Source: Phycisphaeraceae bacterium
Lineage (GTDB): Bacteria > Planctomycetota > Phycisphaerae > Phycisphaerales > Phycisphaeraceae
Assembly: GCA_020851735.1 (NCBI GenBank)
Contig: JADZCD010000061.1
Location: forward strand, 1 to 46,906
Reading direction: 5' to 3'
Length of the DNA: 46,906 nucleotides
Position 1 is the stretch's first letter, and each line of letters starts with the position of its first letter. Position numbers and translations under genes: made by a program. Shown one piece after another: positions 32,818 to 40,813 of the stretch. The notes beneath the pieces are model-generated. The model was not told where the DNA came from. It saw nothing but the letters and a program-made list of their open reading frames with translations, and made no database searches.

Positions 32818-33110
32818 CTGACGATCTCCAGAAATTTGAGCAGTTCGTCTTTCTTGACAAAGCGACGCTTAGCCATCTTCACGATGGGCAGAAAATTAAA
32901 GGTGTTGTCCGCTCCTTTAACGCCGAGTTCGGCCCACTCCAGCACCCGCTTGGTCGACACCCGCAGGGCGTACTGGTGCTTGAGGTAGGCGGCCACCTCC
33001 TCCACACGCAGGCGGTCCCGGGTCGGATCCCAGGGCGGAGCGACGGCGACCGCAAGCTGCCTCGGGAAGTTGGGTACTTTACGCTTTTTCGGTTCGCTGG
33101 CAGTGTCCAT
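32814..33110 (-). CDS. Small helix-turn-helix-like DNA-binding protein (98 aa)
   Basis: ATG at 33110 follows GTGGAGTATCACC, within the previous gene (32-base overlap). After a Lys-rich start, residues 30-98 resemble excisionase/MerR-type winged helix proteins: RLRVEEVAAYLKHQYALRVS then TKRVLEWAELGVKG and RRFVKKDELLKFLE. Such proteins recognise specific DNA sites. Stop overlaps the nuclease start as ATGA. A regulator or small DNA-bending role is plausible. No integrase is present to pair with, so excisionase is unlikely. Confidence 0.65.
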   Translation of the reverse strand: MDTASEPKKRKVPNFPRQLAVAVAPPWDPTRDRLRVEEVAAYLKHQYALRVSTKRVLEWAELGVKGADNTFNFLPIVKMAKRRFVKKDELLKFLEIVR

Positions 33111-33459
33111 GGTGATACTCCACGACGCGACGAATGAGTGTGTCACCCGGCCCCCACCCCGTCCCAAACTCGTATTGGGGCCAGGGCACCTTGGGAAGCG
33201 GCGTGACGAAATAGGGGTGCTTGGTGTGCATGGCGCCCTGCATCGCCCCGAGGCAGTAGTAAGTCACGCGACGCTTGTTTCGGAGGCAATCCACCGAACG
33301 GGCGATAAAGAGGCGGCCAGATTTATTGCTGTGAAAAATGCCCAGCACTACCGCGCCTTGGTCGATCCGGCGGCGATAGCGATCGCTTAGACCGTCGACG
33401 ATCAGGTTGAGCACCTCGGCGGGCGTGCGAGGCATGGGCATTTTGCGGACGCTGTTCAT
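33079..33459 (-). CDS. Hypothetical protein (126 aa)
   Basis: The start ATG at 33459 overlaps the upstream stop as ATGA. The N-terminal half is helical and basic (LIVDGLSDRYRRRIDQGAVV), the middle has beta strands with SGRLFIARSVDC and RRVTYYCLGAMQ, and the C-terminal half has aromatic turns (KVPWPQYEFGTGWGPGD). No motif that I recognise. It is part of a tight run of small leftward genes. Confidence 0.65.
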   Translation of the reverse strand: MNSVRKMPMPRTPAEVLNLIVDGLSDRYRRRIDQGAVVLGIFHSNKSGRLFIARSVDCLRNKRRVTYYCLGAMQGAMHTKHPYFVTPLPKVPWPQYEFGTGWGPGDTLIRRVVEYHHGHCQRTEKA

Positions 33460-33743
33460 GGGCTTTCGGCTTCCAGCATGGGGACTCCGGCGGCTTGGGC
33501 GGCGGCGATGTCCGCATCCGAGGGCGGGATCACCCTGCCGGCATCGACCCAGGCCGTGCCGCTCCCGCCCACTGGGTCGATAAGCAGGCGGAACGTACCC
33601 CAGGCCATGGCGATTTCCCGGACCACGGCGGGCACGTACACGCCCGGGGATTCCTTGGTCTCCAGCACTTTGACCAGCACGGTGCGGTTCATGTAGCAGT
33701 TGTAGACCTCGGAGAATGTAGGTTTGCGGCGCTTAGAAATCAT
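33456..33743 (-). CDS. Hypothetical protein (95 aa)
   Basis: I start at ATG 33743 (MISKRRKPTFSEVYN), which overlaps the upstream stop as ATGA; the upstream extension of the frame lies inside the neighbour. Beta-rich core (NRTVLVKVLETKESPGVYVP), then a helical Ala-rich end (DADIAAAQAAGVPMLEAES). No function recognised. Confidence 0.65.
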   Translation of the reverse strand: MISKRRKPTFSEVYNCYMNRTVLVKVLETKESPGVYVPAVVREIAMAWGTFRLLIDPVGGSGTAWVDAGRVIPPSDADIAAAQAAGVPMLEAESP

Positions 33744-34138
33744 GGCTGTCGCCAATACGCGGTGGCGGTGAATCGCACCTGATGTTCGTGGGTTGGATGC
33801 GGACGGTAAAACACCTCCATGGCATAGGGCCGCGGTTCGATTTTCAAGAAGTCGGTCAGGCATTGCTGGGCCAAGCCCGACGCCCGTTCGATGGAGGCCA
33901 AATCCGCCCGGTCAAATCCTGTCCAGTCGAACGAGTAGCGGATGGTCTGGGCGGACGTGCTCCACAGGGCCGGGTCCGACAACCTTCGGTGTGGCGCCGC
34001 CTTTTTCGTAATGGCCTTGAATAAGGCGTGGGCTGCCTGCACAGCCCGAGCCCTTTCGTTGACCACGCTGGAGGGCTTGGGTTCTGCGGGCTTGGGTTCT
34101 TTAGCGGCCTTAGCCTTCGGAGTTTTTACCTTGGCCAC
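33740..34138 (-). CDS. Hypothetical protein with Lys/Pro/Ala tail at the N-terminus (132 aa)
   Basis: The start codon is GTG at 34138, one base after the preceding stop (TGAAGTG). The first 25 residues are a basic disordered tail (KTPKAKAAKEPKPAEPKPSS); the rest is alpha/beta, ending with a beta-hairpin (AMEVFYRPHPTHEHQVRFTA). The positive tail suggests nucleic-acid contact. No recognised family. Confidence 0.65.
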   Translation of the reverse strand: MAKVKTPKAKAAKEPKPAEPKPSSVVNERARAVQAAHALFKAITKKAAPHRRLSDPALWSTSAQTIRYSFDWTGFDRADLASIERASGLAQQCLTDFLKIEPRPYAMEVFYRPHPTHEHQVRFTATAYWRQP

Positions 34139-34139
34139 T

Positions 34140-34472
34140 TCAGCTCCAATCTTGCACAGGGATGATTTCGTTGAACGGAAGGTCGGCCAGCGCCTTGGCC
34201 AGAACCACGTTCACTTCCTCGTTCTGGCGGGATGGGGGCAGGCCGCAGAAGCCGTCTTTGAACCTGCGCAGGCCGAACGCCAGCGACACCAGCATGGTGA
34301 TGTCGACCAGGGAGGATGGGGTCGTGGTCCAAAATTGGTAGCGGGAATGGAGGTGGCGGGAAGAGGGGATCTTCCGCCGGAAATAAATCCGGGCCCGCGT
34401 GGGATCTTCCAGAAGAATCTTGCGCAGCGAATCGTAGGCGGATTCCCGCATGGCCTTGGTCACGTAGGGCAT
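34140..34472 (-). CDS. Hypothetical basic protein (110 aa)
   Basis: ATG at 34472 follows CTTAAGGAGACAGCAACC, so an upstream in-frame extension is rejected. Helical, with a basic N-terminus (KAMRESAYDSLRKILLEDPT) and a central hydrophobic stretch (SLVDITMLVSLAFGLRRF) that could be a buried helix or a weak membrane segment. A second half RQNEEVNVVLAKALADLPFN suggests a small alpha-helical domain. Function unknown. Confidence 0.65.
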   Translation of the reverse strand: MPYVTKAMRESAYDSLRKILLEDPTRARIYFRRKIPSSRHLHSRYQFWTTTPSSLVDITMLVSLAFGLRRFKDGFCGLPPSRQNEEVNVVLAKALADLPFNEIIPVQDWS

Positions 34473-34525
34473 GGTTGCTGTCTCCTTAAGGTGCTTTTCC
34501 AATCTACTTCGCCCACGCTTCCCCG

Positions 34526-36445
34526 TCAATGGAGGGCGGGGAGGAAGACTTCCCGTATTTTCTTGGCCATGGCCCGTCCCATTTCGGGAGCCATCGCGAC
34601 GATCCATTTCTCGCCGGCGATCTCTTTCAGGTTGGAAGCCATGTACTCAAGGTGTCCAACATTCTCGGCCAGACCGATCATCAGCAGCTCAACTCCAGCC
34701 TTCTCGATGGCTTGGCAGGCATTCTGGCTTCGCAGGTAGTCGCTGCCGCCATCCGTCAGGCAAAGGATCACCTTGCGGGGCTCCGGGCGAGCGGAGATTT
34801 CCCGAAGGCACAACGCCAGAGCTTCCGGTAGCGGAGTCGAGCCACCTGTAGGCTTGTATTCCGCCACTTTTTTGAGGTTGCCAATGCCTATCCGAACTGC
34901 CTCACCCCAGTTTTTCACCATGAAAAACAGGGTGCCCTGGTTGCCGCTGTACATGCCGTAAGGGTCGGCCGACCCCTGGACGAAGAACATGGCCTTGGAT
35001 TCGTAGCCAGCGCTTTCGATCGTCTCCAAAAACACCGCGATGGCCTGGGCCTGAAGGTTCATCATCGTCATGCCCACGGAATGGCTGAAGTCGCCCATGA
35101 TGTAGCAGGCGGTCTTGGGCGAATCGGATACGTACCGCCGGCGCATGGCCCTCGGGTTGACGCCCAAGGCCATGCCCGCAAGCAGCTTAGCGTCAGGCCT
35201 GCCGCGCCGATATCCAGAGCGCCAGGCGAACTTAGCCTGCGATCTGAGCAATTGAGCGAGGACTTGGCCGGCAGGCGCCGATCTCCTGCGAGCTTCATCC
35301 ATCCATGCGGTAAGCGATTGGCCTTTGGCCTCGGAGTGTTCGACCAGCAAACGGGCGCCGTCGCCTAAATATGCAAGCCATTCCTTGGCCGTCTTGACGG
35401 TTTCGCCGTCGGACACCGACCAGCACCCAGAGAACAAGGCCTCTGCCTCGATGGCTGACCGCACAGCGGCTCCAAGGCCTTCGCTGGAGAAATCAAACGC
35501 CATCAGTTGACCGGCCTCATTCGTCCGGCCTGCTGGATCCACCGAAAATGCCTCTCTGGCTTCCGTCATGGCATCTTGGATTCTGTGATCCACGGCACGC
35601 CTGTGCTCGCGTTCTATTTCCTGCGTCTTCTCGTCGAAGCCGTCCAGCGATCGCTCGTAATCTTCGGCACTGACATCGCTGGGGGACTCCGCGGGTGTAC
35701 CCGTGTCGGACTTCTTATCCGCCAACCCTTTCTCTAACTCCAGCTTCAACCGCTGCCGGGCCTGAGAACGCAGGTCTCTCTTCTTCTCGTCCTGCTTGCG
35801 GATAGGTTCAGCGACTTTTTCCATCGCCACCCTTTGCTCCGTCAGGAATTCTTCCATGATTTCCTCGGCCAACTCCGCCGGATAAGCGCTGCTGGGGGCG
35901 GTGCGACACGCCAGGATTTTGGGCCCGAATTTGCCCAAGATCCGGCGAGCCACTTTCCCCAGCACGATTTCAAACGGAGTGCCGTCACCGTCCATCGCCA
36001 TGACGAAGGCGCCCACGGCGACCTGAATATACACCGGCATCCTCGTCTCATTGTCCCGGCCGTTGTAGCGGGAGACGATCTTCTCGTAACCAAACTTGCG
36101 CCCCGCGGTCAGGTTGAGCCCGCAGCCCGGCCAGCGTTTGGTCATATAGCTCTCGATGCGGATGTCCTCCAGCCCGTTAAAGATGGAGGCTCCGATGACG
36201 CCGAACTTTTCGTCAATCTTGCGGAGGAGCGCGAAGTCGCTCTCGCCTACAATGTGACCACACTCGTGGTCAACATACGACCGAATCGTGGCCAGAAGCA
36301 TGGGGTTCTCGACTTGGGGAGGCAGGGCTGGAATCGTGATGACCTTGCCATCCGTCTGACACTCCACGCCCTTGGTTACAAGGGTAATTCCGTGCCTTTC
36401 GGATAAAACATTCGCAACCTTACCGAGATCTGCCACGGTGAACAT
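34526..36445 (-). CDS. CobT-like VWA protein with N-terminal zincin motif (639 aa)
   Basis: Partner of the AAA+ protein at 36538-37953. N-terminal part: HECGH with H60, E61, H64, then FNGLEDIRIE with a possible third ligand (E93, E98) at about 30 residues, a gluzincin layout that overlaps the CobT-type (A)LE(D/Q)xR(I/V)E motif. Residues 200-310 are charged and helical. C-terminal VWA domain from about 440: complete metal-ion site DFSHS (D452, S454, S456), a Thr in PTGGSTPLPEAL, and D565 in LTDGGSD. CobS/CobT-like pairs act as chaperone-like remodelling machines; no cobalt chelatase subunit is present, so the target is unknown. Start follows AGTAAGGAGTGAACC. Confidence 0.82.
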   Translation of the reverse strand: MFTVADLGKVANVLSERHGITLVTKGVECQTDGKVITIPALPPQVENPMLLATIRSYVDHECGHIVGESDFALLRKIDEKFGVIGASIFNGLEDIRIESYMTKRWPGCGLNLTAGRKFGYEKIVSRYNGRDNETRMPVYIQVAVGAFVMAMDGDGTPFEIVLGKVARRILGKFGPKILACRTAPSSAYPAELAEEIMEEFLTEQRVAMEKVAEPIRKQDEKKRDLRSQARQRLKLELEKGLADKKSDTGTPAESPSDVSAEDYERSLDGFDEKTQEIEREHRRAVDHRIQDAMTEAREAFSVDPAGRTNEAGQLMAFDFSSEGLGAAVRSAIEAEALFSGCWSVSDGETVKTAKEWLAYLGDGARLLVEHSEAKGQSLTAWMDEARRRSAPAGQVLAQLLRSQAKFAWRSGYRRGRPDAKLLAGMALGVNPRAMRRRYVSDSPKTACYIMGDFSHSVGMTMMNLQAQAIAVFLETIESAGYESKAMFFVQGSADPYGMYSGNQGTLFFMVKNWGEAVRIGIGNLKKVAEYKPTGGSTPLPEALALCLREISARPEPRKVILCLTDGGSDYLRSQNACQAIEKAGVELLMIGLAENVGHLEYMASNLKEIAGEKWIVAMAPEMGRAMAKKIREVFLPALH

Positions 36446-36537
36446 GGTTCACTCCTTACTCTAAAGCTCCAGACTTTAGCCCGTCCGGCGAGGGCGGCAC
36501 AAAGCCTCCCGCCGGCGTTGGCCGACGGGAGACGGGT
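36446..36537. promoter_or_regulatory. Intergenic hairpin pair between CobS-like and CobT-like genes
   Basis: Reading leftward, hairpin A (CCCGCCGGC 36508-36516 with GCCGACGGG 36521-36529, loop GTTG) follows the CobS-like stop codon, and hairpin B (CTAAAG 36461-36466 with CTTTAG 36474-36479) sits just before the GGAGT ribosome-binding site of the next gene. Neither has a T-tract, so transcription termination is unlikely; RNA processing or stabilising is more likely. Confidence 0.55.
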
Positions 36538-37953
36538 TTACGATACGGTGAATTCCGCAAGGTCCGATCCTGCCACGCGCTGCGCCAGCTCGACCACGGC
36601 CGCGGCATCTGACTTGGGGATCTTGTTGAGCACCGCCACACAGAACGCGGTGCCAAACCCCAGCAGCGGGGACATCTTGGCCCACGAGATCGAATGCCGA
36701 AGCGTCATGGGGTAGAGCAGCGTGCCATCGGCCGCGGCGTCGCGGGTGATCGCCGCCAGCTCCGTGATGATGGACGCTTCTTTCTCCGGCGTGCCAAAGC
36801 TGGACATCAGGAAGCATCGCTCCTGATCTTTTTCGGGGTACTCCAGTTGGAATACCGCATCCCATCGGCTCATGAACGCCGAGTCCTGCACCTTGGCGGC
36901 GGCATGAACGCCAGATTCGTCGCCAAATCCCGCGGTATTGGCCGTAGCCATCAAGCGGAAATTGGGGTTGGGGGCCACGCGCTCCCCGCCCCTGCTGATG
37001 AGGGTTAGTTCGCCCTTGGGTTCCAGCACCGCATGGAGCACCGAGGAACATTCCGCCGGCATGTGGTCCACCTCGTCGATGATGGTCAGGTGGCCACGCC
37101 GCATGGCTGTGGTCAGCGGGCCGTCTACCCAGACGGTCTCCCCGCCCTTGGCCTCATACGTGCCGACAAAATCAGCTAGCGTCAGGTCACGCACGCCGTT
37201 GATCCTGGTGACGGGCCATCGGGTCATGGCCCCGATCTGCGTGAACAGCGAGGTTTTGCCCGTTCCCGGGGCGCCTACCATCAGGATTCGCAGGTCCGCC
37301 AGCAATGCCTTCAGGACATCCACCGGCGTCTGGTCGAACCTGATCGACCCGCAGGTTCGCACTGCCCGCCACATCGAATAAGAGTAGCAAGGGTCGGGAT
37401 CCGGGATTTTGTCCGCGGCATGGCCCGACCCCTCCATCATGATGATGGGGATGGGCAAGCCCATGAACGTGGACTGCCCGGATTCCTCGACGACGACCTT
37501 GGGCTGGGCCACGTACCCGACCTTCTTCAAGGCCTCAAGCTCGGCGGACAGACGGATGGCCTCGTGGCGGCTGCCCGCCAGCTCCATAATCGCGGACACC
37601 AAATCGTGATCTCCGCAAGCGATGGCGATCTTGCTCATCCGCTCTACCGCTGCTTCAACCTTGGCGCCCGGATCTGGGGACGCCACGCCGTCTTCCTTGA
37701 CCTCGCCCAGAGGCATCACGCCCTCAGGCGGCTGCGCGCCATCTTCGGCGTGCTCGGCCGCCACTTCCTGCGTGAACTTCCCAGCGTTCTTTGTGCTCCA
37801 GTCCTCGAAGGCCTGGCGCGGGGTAAGCTCTTTGCGCAGCAAGCGAACGCAGGTCTCTTTGTCAGCCGTGGCCGCAAACATGCCACGCAGGCTTGGAAAT
37901 TGCTTGCGCAACTCCTTGCGTAAATCACCGATCGCCATTTGGTCAAAGTCCAT
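36538..37953 (-). CDS. CobS/MoxR-like AAA+ ATPase (471 aa)
   Basis: ATG at 37953 follows AAAAAAGGAGGTCCACC, much better than an upstream alternative. N-terminal 200 residues are helical and charged, with no known motif (they may carry substrate recognition). AAA+ module: Walker A GAPGTGKT at residues 227-234, Walker B LTIIDEVD with D293-E294, and a region NPNFRLMATANTAGFGD typical of the MoxR/CobS sensor 1 (ATAN). Encoded directly before the CobT-like VWA gene. Such pairs couple ATP hydrolysis to remodelling of a protein target. Confidence 0.85.
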   Translation of the reverse strand: MDFDQMAIGDLRKELRKQFPSLRGMFAATADKETCVRLLRKELTPRQAFEDWSTKNAGKFTQEVAAEHAEDGAQPPEGVMPLGEVKEDGVASPDPGAKVEAAVERMSKIAIACGDHDLVSAIMELAGSRHEAIRLSAELEALKKVGYVAQPKVVVEESGQSTFMGLPIPIIMMEGSGHAADKIPDPDPCYSYSMWRAVRTCGSIRFDQTPVDVLKALLADLRILMVGAPGTGKTSLFTQIGAMTRWPVTRINGVRDLTLADFVGTYEAKGGETVWVDGPLTTAMRRGHLTIIDEVDHMPAECSSVLHAVLEPKGELTLISRGGERVAPNPNFRLMATANTAGFGDESGVHAAAKVQDSAFMSRWDAVFQLEYPEKDQERCFLMSSFGTPEKEASIITELAAITRDAAADGTLLYPMTLRHSISWAKMSPLLGFGTAFCVAVLNKIPKSDAAAVVELAQRVAGSDLAEFTVS

Positions 37954-38057
37954 GGTGGACCTCCTTTTTTCCAGAAAATCCGCGGCGGCACGTACCACCT
38001 GCACCGGACCTTCCAATTCCAAAGCCGTGGCCGGCGGTCAGGCCGACCACGACGGGG
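37954..38057. promoter_or_regulatory. Intergenic hairpin before the CobS-like gene
   Basis: Near-perfect hairpin GTGGCCGGC (38027-38035) with GCCGACCAC (38042-38050) just after the stop of the 30-residue gene, in leftward orientation, without a T-tract. The remaining sequence before the ATG at 37953 holds only the strong ribosome-binding site AAGGAGGTCC. Confidence 0.5.
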
Positions 38058-38150
38058 TTATTTGTTGGCCCTCATCCTGCGATACTCCAGGATGATGCCG
38101 ACGATGCTCAACAGCACGATGCCAACGTCCAGCATCCCTACTTGTGGCAT
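38058..38150 (-). CDS. Single-span membrane microprotein (30 aa)
   Basis: A short frame with a strong ribosome-binding site (AAGGAGAACTC) before ATG 38150. It encodes MPQVGMLDVGIVLLSIVGII then LEYRRMRANK: a single hydrophobic helix of about 14-16 residues followed by a basic end, as expected for a positive-inside membrane microprotein. It overlaps the upstream gene by 13 bases (translation coupling) and is followed by a hairpin. Candidates include a lysis regulator, superinfection-exclusion or antiholin-like peptide, but nothing beyond the membrane layout is visible. Confidence 0.6.
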   Translation of the reverse strand: MPQVGMLDVGIVLLSIVGIILEYRRMRANK

Positions 38151-38443
38151 GAGTTCTCCTTCCTGTCATCGGAAATGAGCAAATTGACGGCTTCATCAAG
38201 AGCCGCACGATCCTCGCCCTTGAGGGTTCGGCTTCTAAGGGCCGGGCAAGACACCAGCCTAATCAATACGGTCCTATACAAATCGACCTTGAGCCGTTCG
38301 CTGTACACTACGGCGTGATCGTAGTTTCTTCTCCGCTCGTCCAGCTTAAGGCTGAGCCTTTTAGCCAAGGGCTTCCACTTGGCGTCCAAGGTGCGAAGGC
38401 ATCCACGCACAATGGCAAGTCTGATTCTTGCCCAGAGCGTCAC
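38138..38443 (-). CDS. Hypothetical basic helical protein (101 aa)
   Basis: Start ATG 38443 follows CAGAAGGAGA and overlaps the upstream stop as ATGA. Rich in Arg/Lys and Leu (LRTLDAKWKPLAKRLSLKLD, ERLKVDLYRTVLIRLVSC). Entirely helical; a nucleic-acid-binding or protein-interaction role is plausible. Its stop codon lies within the following microprotein gene. Confidence 0.6.
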   Translation of the reverse strand: MTLWARIRLAIVRGCLRTLDAKWKPLAKRLSLKLDERRRNYDHAVVYSERLKVDLYRTVLIRLVSCPALRSRTLKGEDRAALDEAVNLLISDDRKENSCHK

Positions 38444-38694
38444 GTCATTCTCCTTCTGTTGTTGCTCTCTCGCTTGCGCCGTTGGGTAGGCGTTTCGATT
38501 TGAGCGACGGTCACGACGCCGGCCCGGTCTTTGTCCAGGTAGATCCGGCTGCCAATGTCCTGGGTTTCCAGCAGAAAGTTAAGCTCGACACGTTCGCCTT
38601 TGCGCCCACAGCATGGGCATGAAGGCCCCACGATGGTCGAATGTCCCACGTCCTGGTAAGTGACGACCACGAAGTTTCTTTTCTTCTGCTTCAT
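38440..38694 (-). CDS. Small CxxC protein (84 aa)
   Basis: Contains CPCC at residues 26-29 within SCPCCGRKGERVELNFLLE, a possible zinc or redox site, in a beta-rich N-terminal half. The C-terminus is very basic (TPTQRRKRESNNRRRMT), which suggests nucleic-acid binding. Starts three bases after the upstream stop; ATGA overlap with the next gene. Unknown function. Confidence 0.6.
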   Translation of the reverse strand: MKQKKRNFVVVTYQDVGHSTIVGPSCPCCGRKGERVELNFLLETQDIGSRIYLDKDRAGVVTVAQIETPTQRRKRESNNRRRMT

Positions 38695-38697
38695 GGT

Positions 38698-39102
38698 TTA
38701 GTCCCACCAGTGGCGGAGGTTGGTTTCGTCGGGCTCTCCAAACGCGGCCAGCACCATCAAGTCCTCCGCCGTCGGATGGTCGATGTTGTAGCCTTCCAAG
38801 CTGATGCGGGCATCTTCCCGGGGCGGCCACACCACGTAGCCGATCAGGGATACCCGATCCTTGGCGTTCTTCAGCGAGCCCAGCCCTTCGAGCATGTCCC
38901 CAATCGGCGGGGCGTAATTCTGCCGCTCTTGCGGGTCCATCAGCTTGCGCCCGATAAGTTCTTTCGCCCCATCCAAGGTCAGATGGGCGAAGTGCTGAAC
39001 ATCGCCAGGCTTGGCGATCGCGTTGATGCCCGTGGTGCTCCGCACCATTTCCCGGGCAACCCACAAGGGATGCTCTTTTGAACCAGTTACCGATGTTGCC
39101 AT
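38698..39102 (-). CDS. Hypothetical protein (134 aa)
   Basis: ATG at 39102 follows AGGAGTCTGACA; an in-frame upstream ATG is rejected. Mixed alpha/beta: DVQHFAHLTLDGAKELIGRK, KDRVSLIGYVVWPPREDARI, ending in GEPDETNLRHWWD. No motif that I recognise. One of the leftward genes whose GGAGTCTGAC ribosome-binding segment recurs (also before 39591 and 41555). Confidence 0.62.
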   Translation of the reverse strand: MATSVTGSKEHPLWVAREMVRSTTGINAIAKPGDVQHFAHLTLDGAKELIGRKLMDPQERQNYAPPIGDMLEGLGSLKNAKDRVSLIGYVVWPPREDARISLEGYNIDHPTAEDLMVLAAFGEPDETNLRHWWD

Positions 39103-39174
39103 TGTCAGACTCCTAAAAGCCCCGCAGAATTGCGGGTGAAGGCGGCCCACCAGCGTCAGCCGGCGGGCGGCTTG
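39103..39174. promoter_or_regulatory. Intergenic hairpin pair
   Basis: Hairpin A: GCCCACCAGC (39145-39154) with GCCGGCGGGC (39159-39168), with two wobble pairs, following the upstream stop. Hairpin B: CCCGCA (39121-39126) with TGCGGG (39131-39136), loop GAAT, directly before the GGAGT ribosome-binding site. Same layout as the gaps at 36446, 39592 and 40046. Confidence 0.55.
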
Positions 39175-39591
39175 TTATTGGCAGAATCTTGCTCTGGCCA
39201 TATCAAAGAACCAGTTATCCTTCATCAGGATGTGGGACATCATTCCATCGAGCCCAGCCTTGGCGAGCCTGTGCGTTTCCCGAACTTCGTCGATCAGCTT
39301 CGCTCCTTCACGGGCCTTTGCGGGAGAGGGTCCGAAGATGGCCAGGCGCTCCTTGGCCAAAGCATCGAGGTTCTTCAATTCCCTTTCGCGCCGGTCGTAT
39401 AGGTAGGTCTCCATCGCCTTGTGCGCTTGCCTTATCGCATCGGCAGGGCCCGACGATTTTCTTACAAATTCAGCCGCCAGCCACAGGTTCGTCGCAAAGC
39501 GAACCTCGCAGAAAGCGTGATCGTCGGAATGCTCTGGGGTTGCCACTTCTTGGGCTTTCTTTTTGCCGCCAACCTTCTTTGATCTTGCCAT
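39175..39591 (-). CDS. Hypothetical helical protein (138 aa)
   Basis: Start ATG at 39591 follows GGGAGTCTGAACC. Basic N-terminus (MARSKKVGGKKKAQEVA) then a long helical region (FVRKSSGPADAIRQAHKAME and AKAREGAKLIDEVRETHRLA) consistent with a helical bundle or coiled coil. No recognised motif. Flanked on both sides by intergenic hairpins. Confidence 0.62.
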   Translation of the reverse strand: MARSKKVGGKKKAQEVATPEHSDDHAFCEVRFATNLWLAAEFVRKSSGPADAIRQAHKAMETYLYDRRERELKNLDALAKERLAIFGPSPAKAREGAKLIDEVRETHRLAKAGLDGMMSHILMKDNWFFDMARARFCQ

Positions 39592-39658
39592 GGTTCAGAC
39601 TCCCTCGGCGTAATTGCCGAAAGCCTACCCGTCACCTTCCGGTGGCGGGGGGCGTCGT
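39592..39658. promoter_or_regulatory. Intergenic hairpin pair
   Basis: Hairpin A: CCCGTCACC (39628-39636) with GGTGGCGGG (39641-39649), loop TTCC. Hairpin B: TCGGC (39605-39609) with GCCGA (39616-39620), loop GTAATT, just before the GGAGT ribosome-binding site of the next leftward gene. Confidence 0.55.
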
Positions 39659-40045
39659 TCATTCGTCAATCAGTTCCTCCTGGGCGACCATCCTCGCCGC
39701 TTCCTCCGTGGTCAATTTGCCGAGGATGTGCTGTTCGTACAGGTCGTGCATGGGGTGGACAGGGATTTTGTTCGCGTCGTAGCCAAGGCCCACGAGCACA
39801 GCCTTAACTTCTTGCTCCCAGGTCTTGCGCTGTCTCTCTTCAAAGCCATCCCAATCGAACTCCGGGAAACATTCGGCCACGATTTCCTCCGCAGCCTCAT
39901 CCGCTTCTTTCGCGGCGTTGTACATCCAGGATGCCTCGCGATGCCTTTCTGGGACATCTTCAGGCTTTATGCCCATCTTGACCAGATGGGCTTTTAGCTC
40001 GCCTGTCCACTCCAGGAGTTCCTCGTTCCAGCCGTCATCTGCCAT
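39659..40045 (-). CDS. Acidic hypothetical protein (128 aa)
   Basis: I start at ATG 40045 (MADDGWNEELLEW), as GTGGAGTATGACC gives it a suitable spacing; an ATG two codons upstream is possible. Strongly acidic and helical (EEIVAECFPEFDWDGFEERQ). Acidic phage early proteins of this size are often DNA mimics or inhibitors of host enzymes, but there is no direct evidence here. No recognised family. Confidence 0.62.
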   Translation of the reverse strand: MADDGWNEELLEWTGELKAHLVKMGIKPEDVPERHREASWMYNAAKEADEAAEEIVAECFPEFDWDGFEERQRKTWEQEVKAVLVGLGYDANKIPVHPMHDLYEQHILGKLTTEEAARMVAQEELIDE

Positions 40046-40129
40046 GGTCATACTCCACTCTGCGGCATTGCAGAAACCCCCAGGCGGCCGTTAAGCCGCC
40101 CAGAAGTGTGAGTATCGGGCCCGTGTGGG
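40046..40129. promoter_or_regulatory. Intergenic hairpin pair
   Basis: Hairpin A: GGCGGC (40083-40088) with GCCGCC (40095-40100). Hairpin B: TCTGC (40059-40063) with GCAGA (40070-40074), loop GGCATT, before the ribosome-binding site at the leftward start 40045. Same arrangement as neighbouring gaps. Confidence 0.55.
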
Positions 40130-40813
40130 TCACAGCGAGCATCGAATCGGCTCTTTGAGCTTAATGGCCCGTTTGAGGAAGCGGATCAGCTCTTCGCGCT
40201 TGGCGACGTAGAAATCCTGCACTTCCCCAGGCGACTCAGACTCCGCGCCAGCCAAATTGGCGTTGCGGTTGTCATCGACGATCTTCTTGACCTCTTCGGG
40301 CGTAAGCGGCCGCATCGGCGTGGCCTCAATTCTTCGCAGTATGGCGGTGGCCGCCTCAACGCCCAGCACTTCGCAGCCGTCGCTCCCAACCACAAGCATC
40401 TTTGCGACATCCTGCCACCACGATATCCCAAGCCTGTTTAGCATATTCCATTCGTTGTACGAATCGCGGAAGTATCCCGATTTTTCGGAGAAAAGCGAAT
40501 TGAAGTGTTTGTTCACTTTGGCCTGGGCCTGGACGAGGCGACGAACCGCGGAGGGCCGAAAAGTGATCGGGGTCAATTCTTGCCGCGATTTCTCGGCCAT
40601 GCTGTTGAGCACGCCCTTCGTCCCTGGGTCTTCCCAGGCGATGGGCTTGCCCGTACTCTCCACCATGGCGTTAAGCACGCTAGCGGCCAGTTTCTCGCAT
40701 TCATTCGCGGCGCCACGGTGGGCGTCTCTTTCTGCCACCGCGGCTTCAAACTTGGGCTTGGTTTTTCGCTCGGTTTTGTCCCACACGGACCCGATGTAGA
40801 GGTCAGCTCCCAT
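40130..40813 (-). CDS. Conserved hypothetical protein (MGADLYI family, 227 aa)
   Basis: ATG at 40813 follows GCAAGGAGTAGAACA. The N-terminus MGADLYIGSVW and the segment SGYFRDSYNEWNMLNRLGIS followed by WWQDV form a pattern I recall from widespread bacterial and phage hypothetical proteins of unknown role. Mixed helical, no metal or nucleotide-binding motif visible. Lies upstream of the acidic gene and downstream of a strong leftward terminator. Confidence 0.65.
   Translation of the reverse strand: MGADLYIGSVWDKTERKTKPKFEAAVAERDAHRGAANECEKLAASVLNAMVESTGKPIAWEDPGTKGVLNSMAEKSRQELTPITFRPSAVRRLVQAQAKVNKHFNSLFSEKSGYFRDSYNEWNMLNRLGISWWQDVAKMLVVGSDGCEVLGVEAATAILRRIEATPMRPLTPEEVKKIVDDNRNANLAGAESESPGEVQDFYVAKREELIRFLKRAIKLKEPIRCSL

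Noticed and set aside
32814..33110. Excisionase for a prophage
   Set aside because: The fold resembles small winged-helix proteins, but no integrase or attachment site is seen, so I call only a DNA-binding protein.
34526..37953. Cobalamin biosynthesis (cobalt chelatase)
   Set aside because: The large chelatase subunit CobN is missing and phages commonly carry CobS/CobT-like pairs for other, unknown uses.
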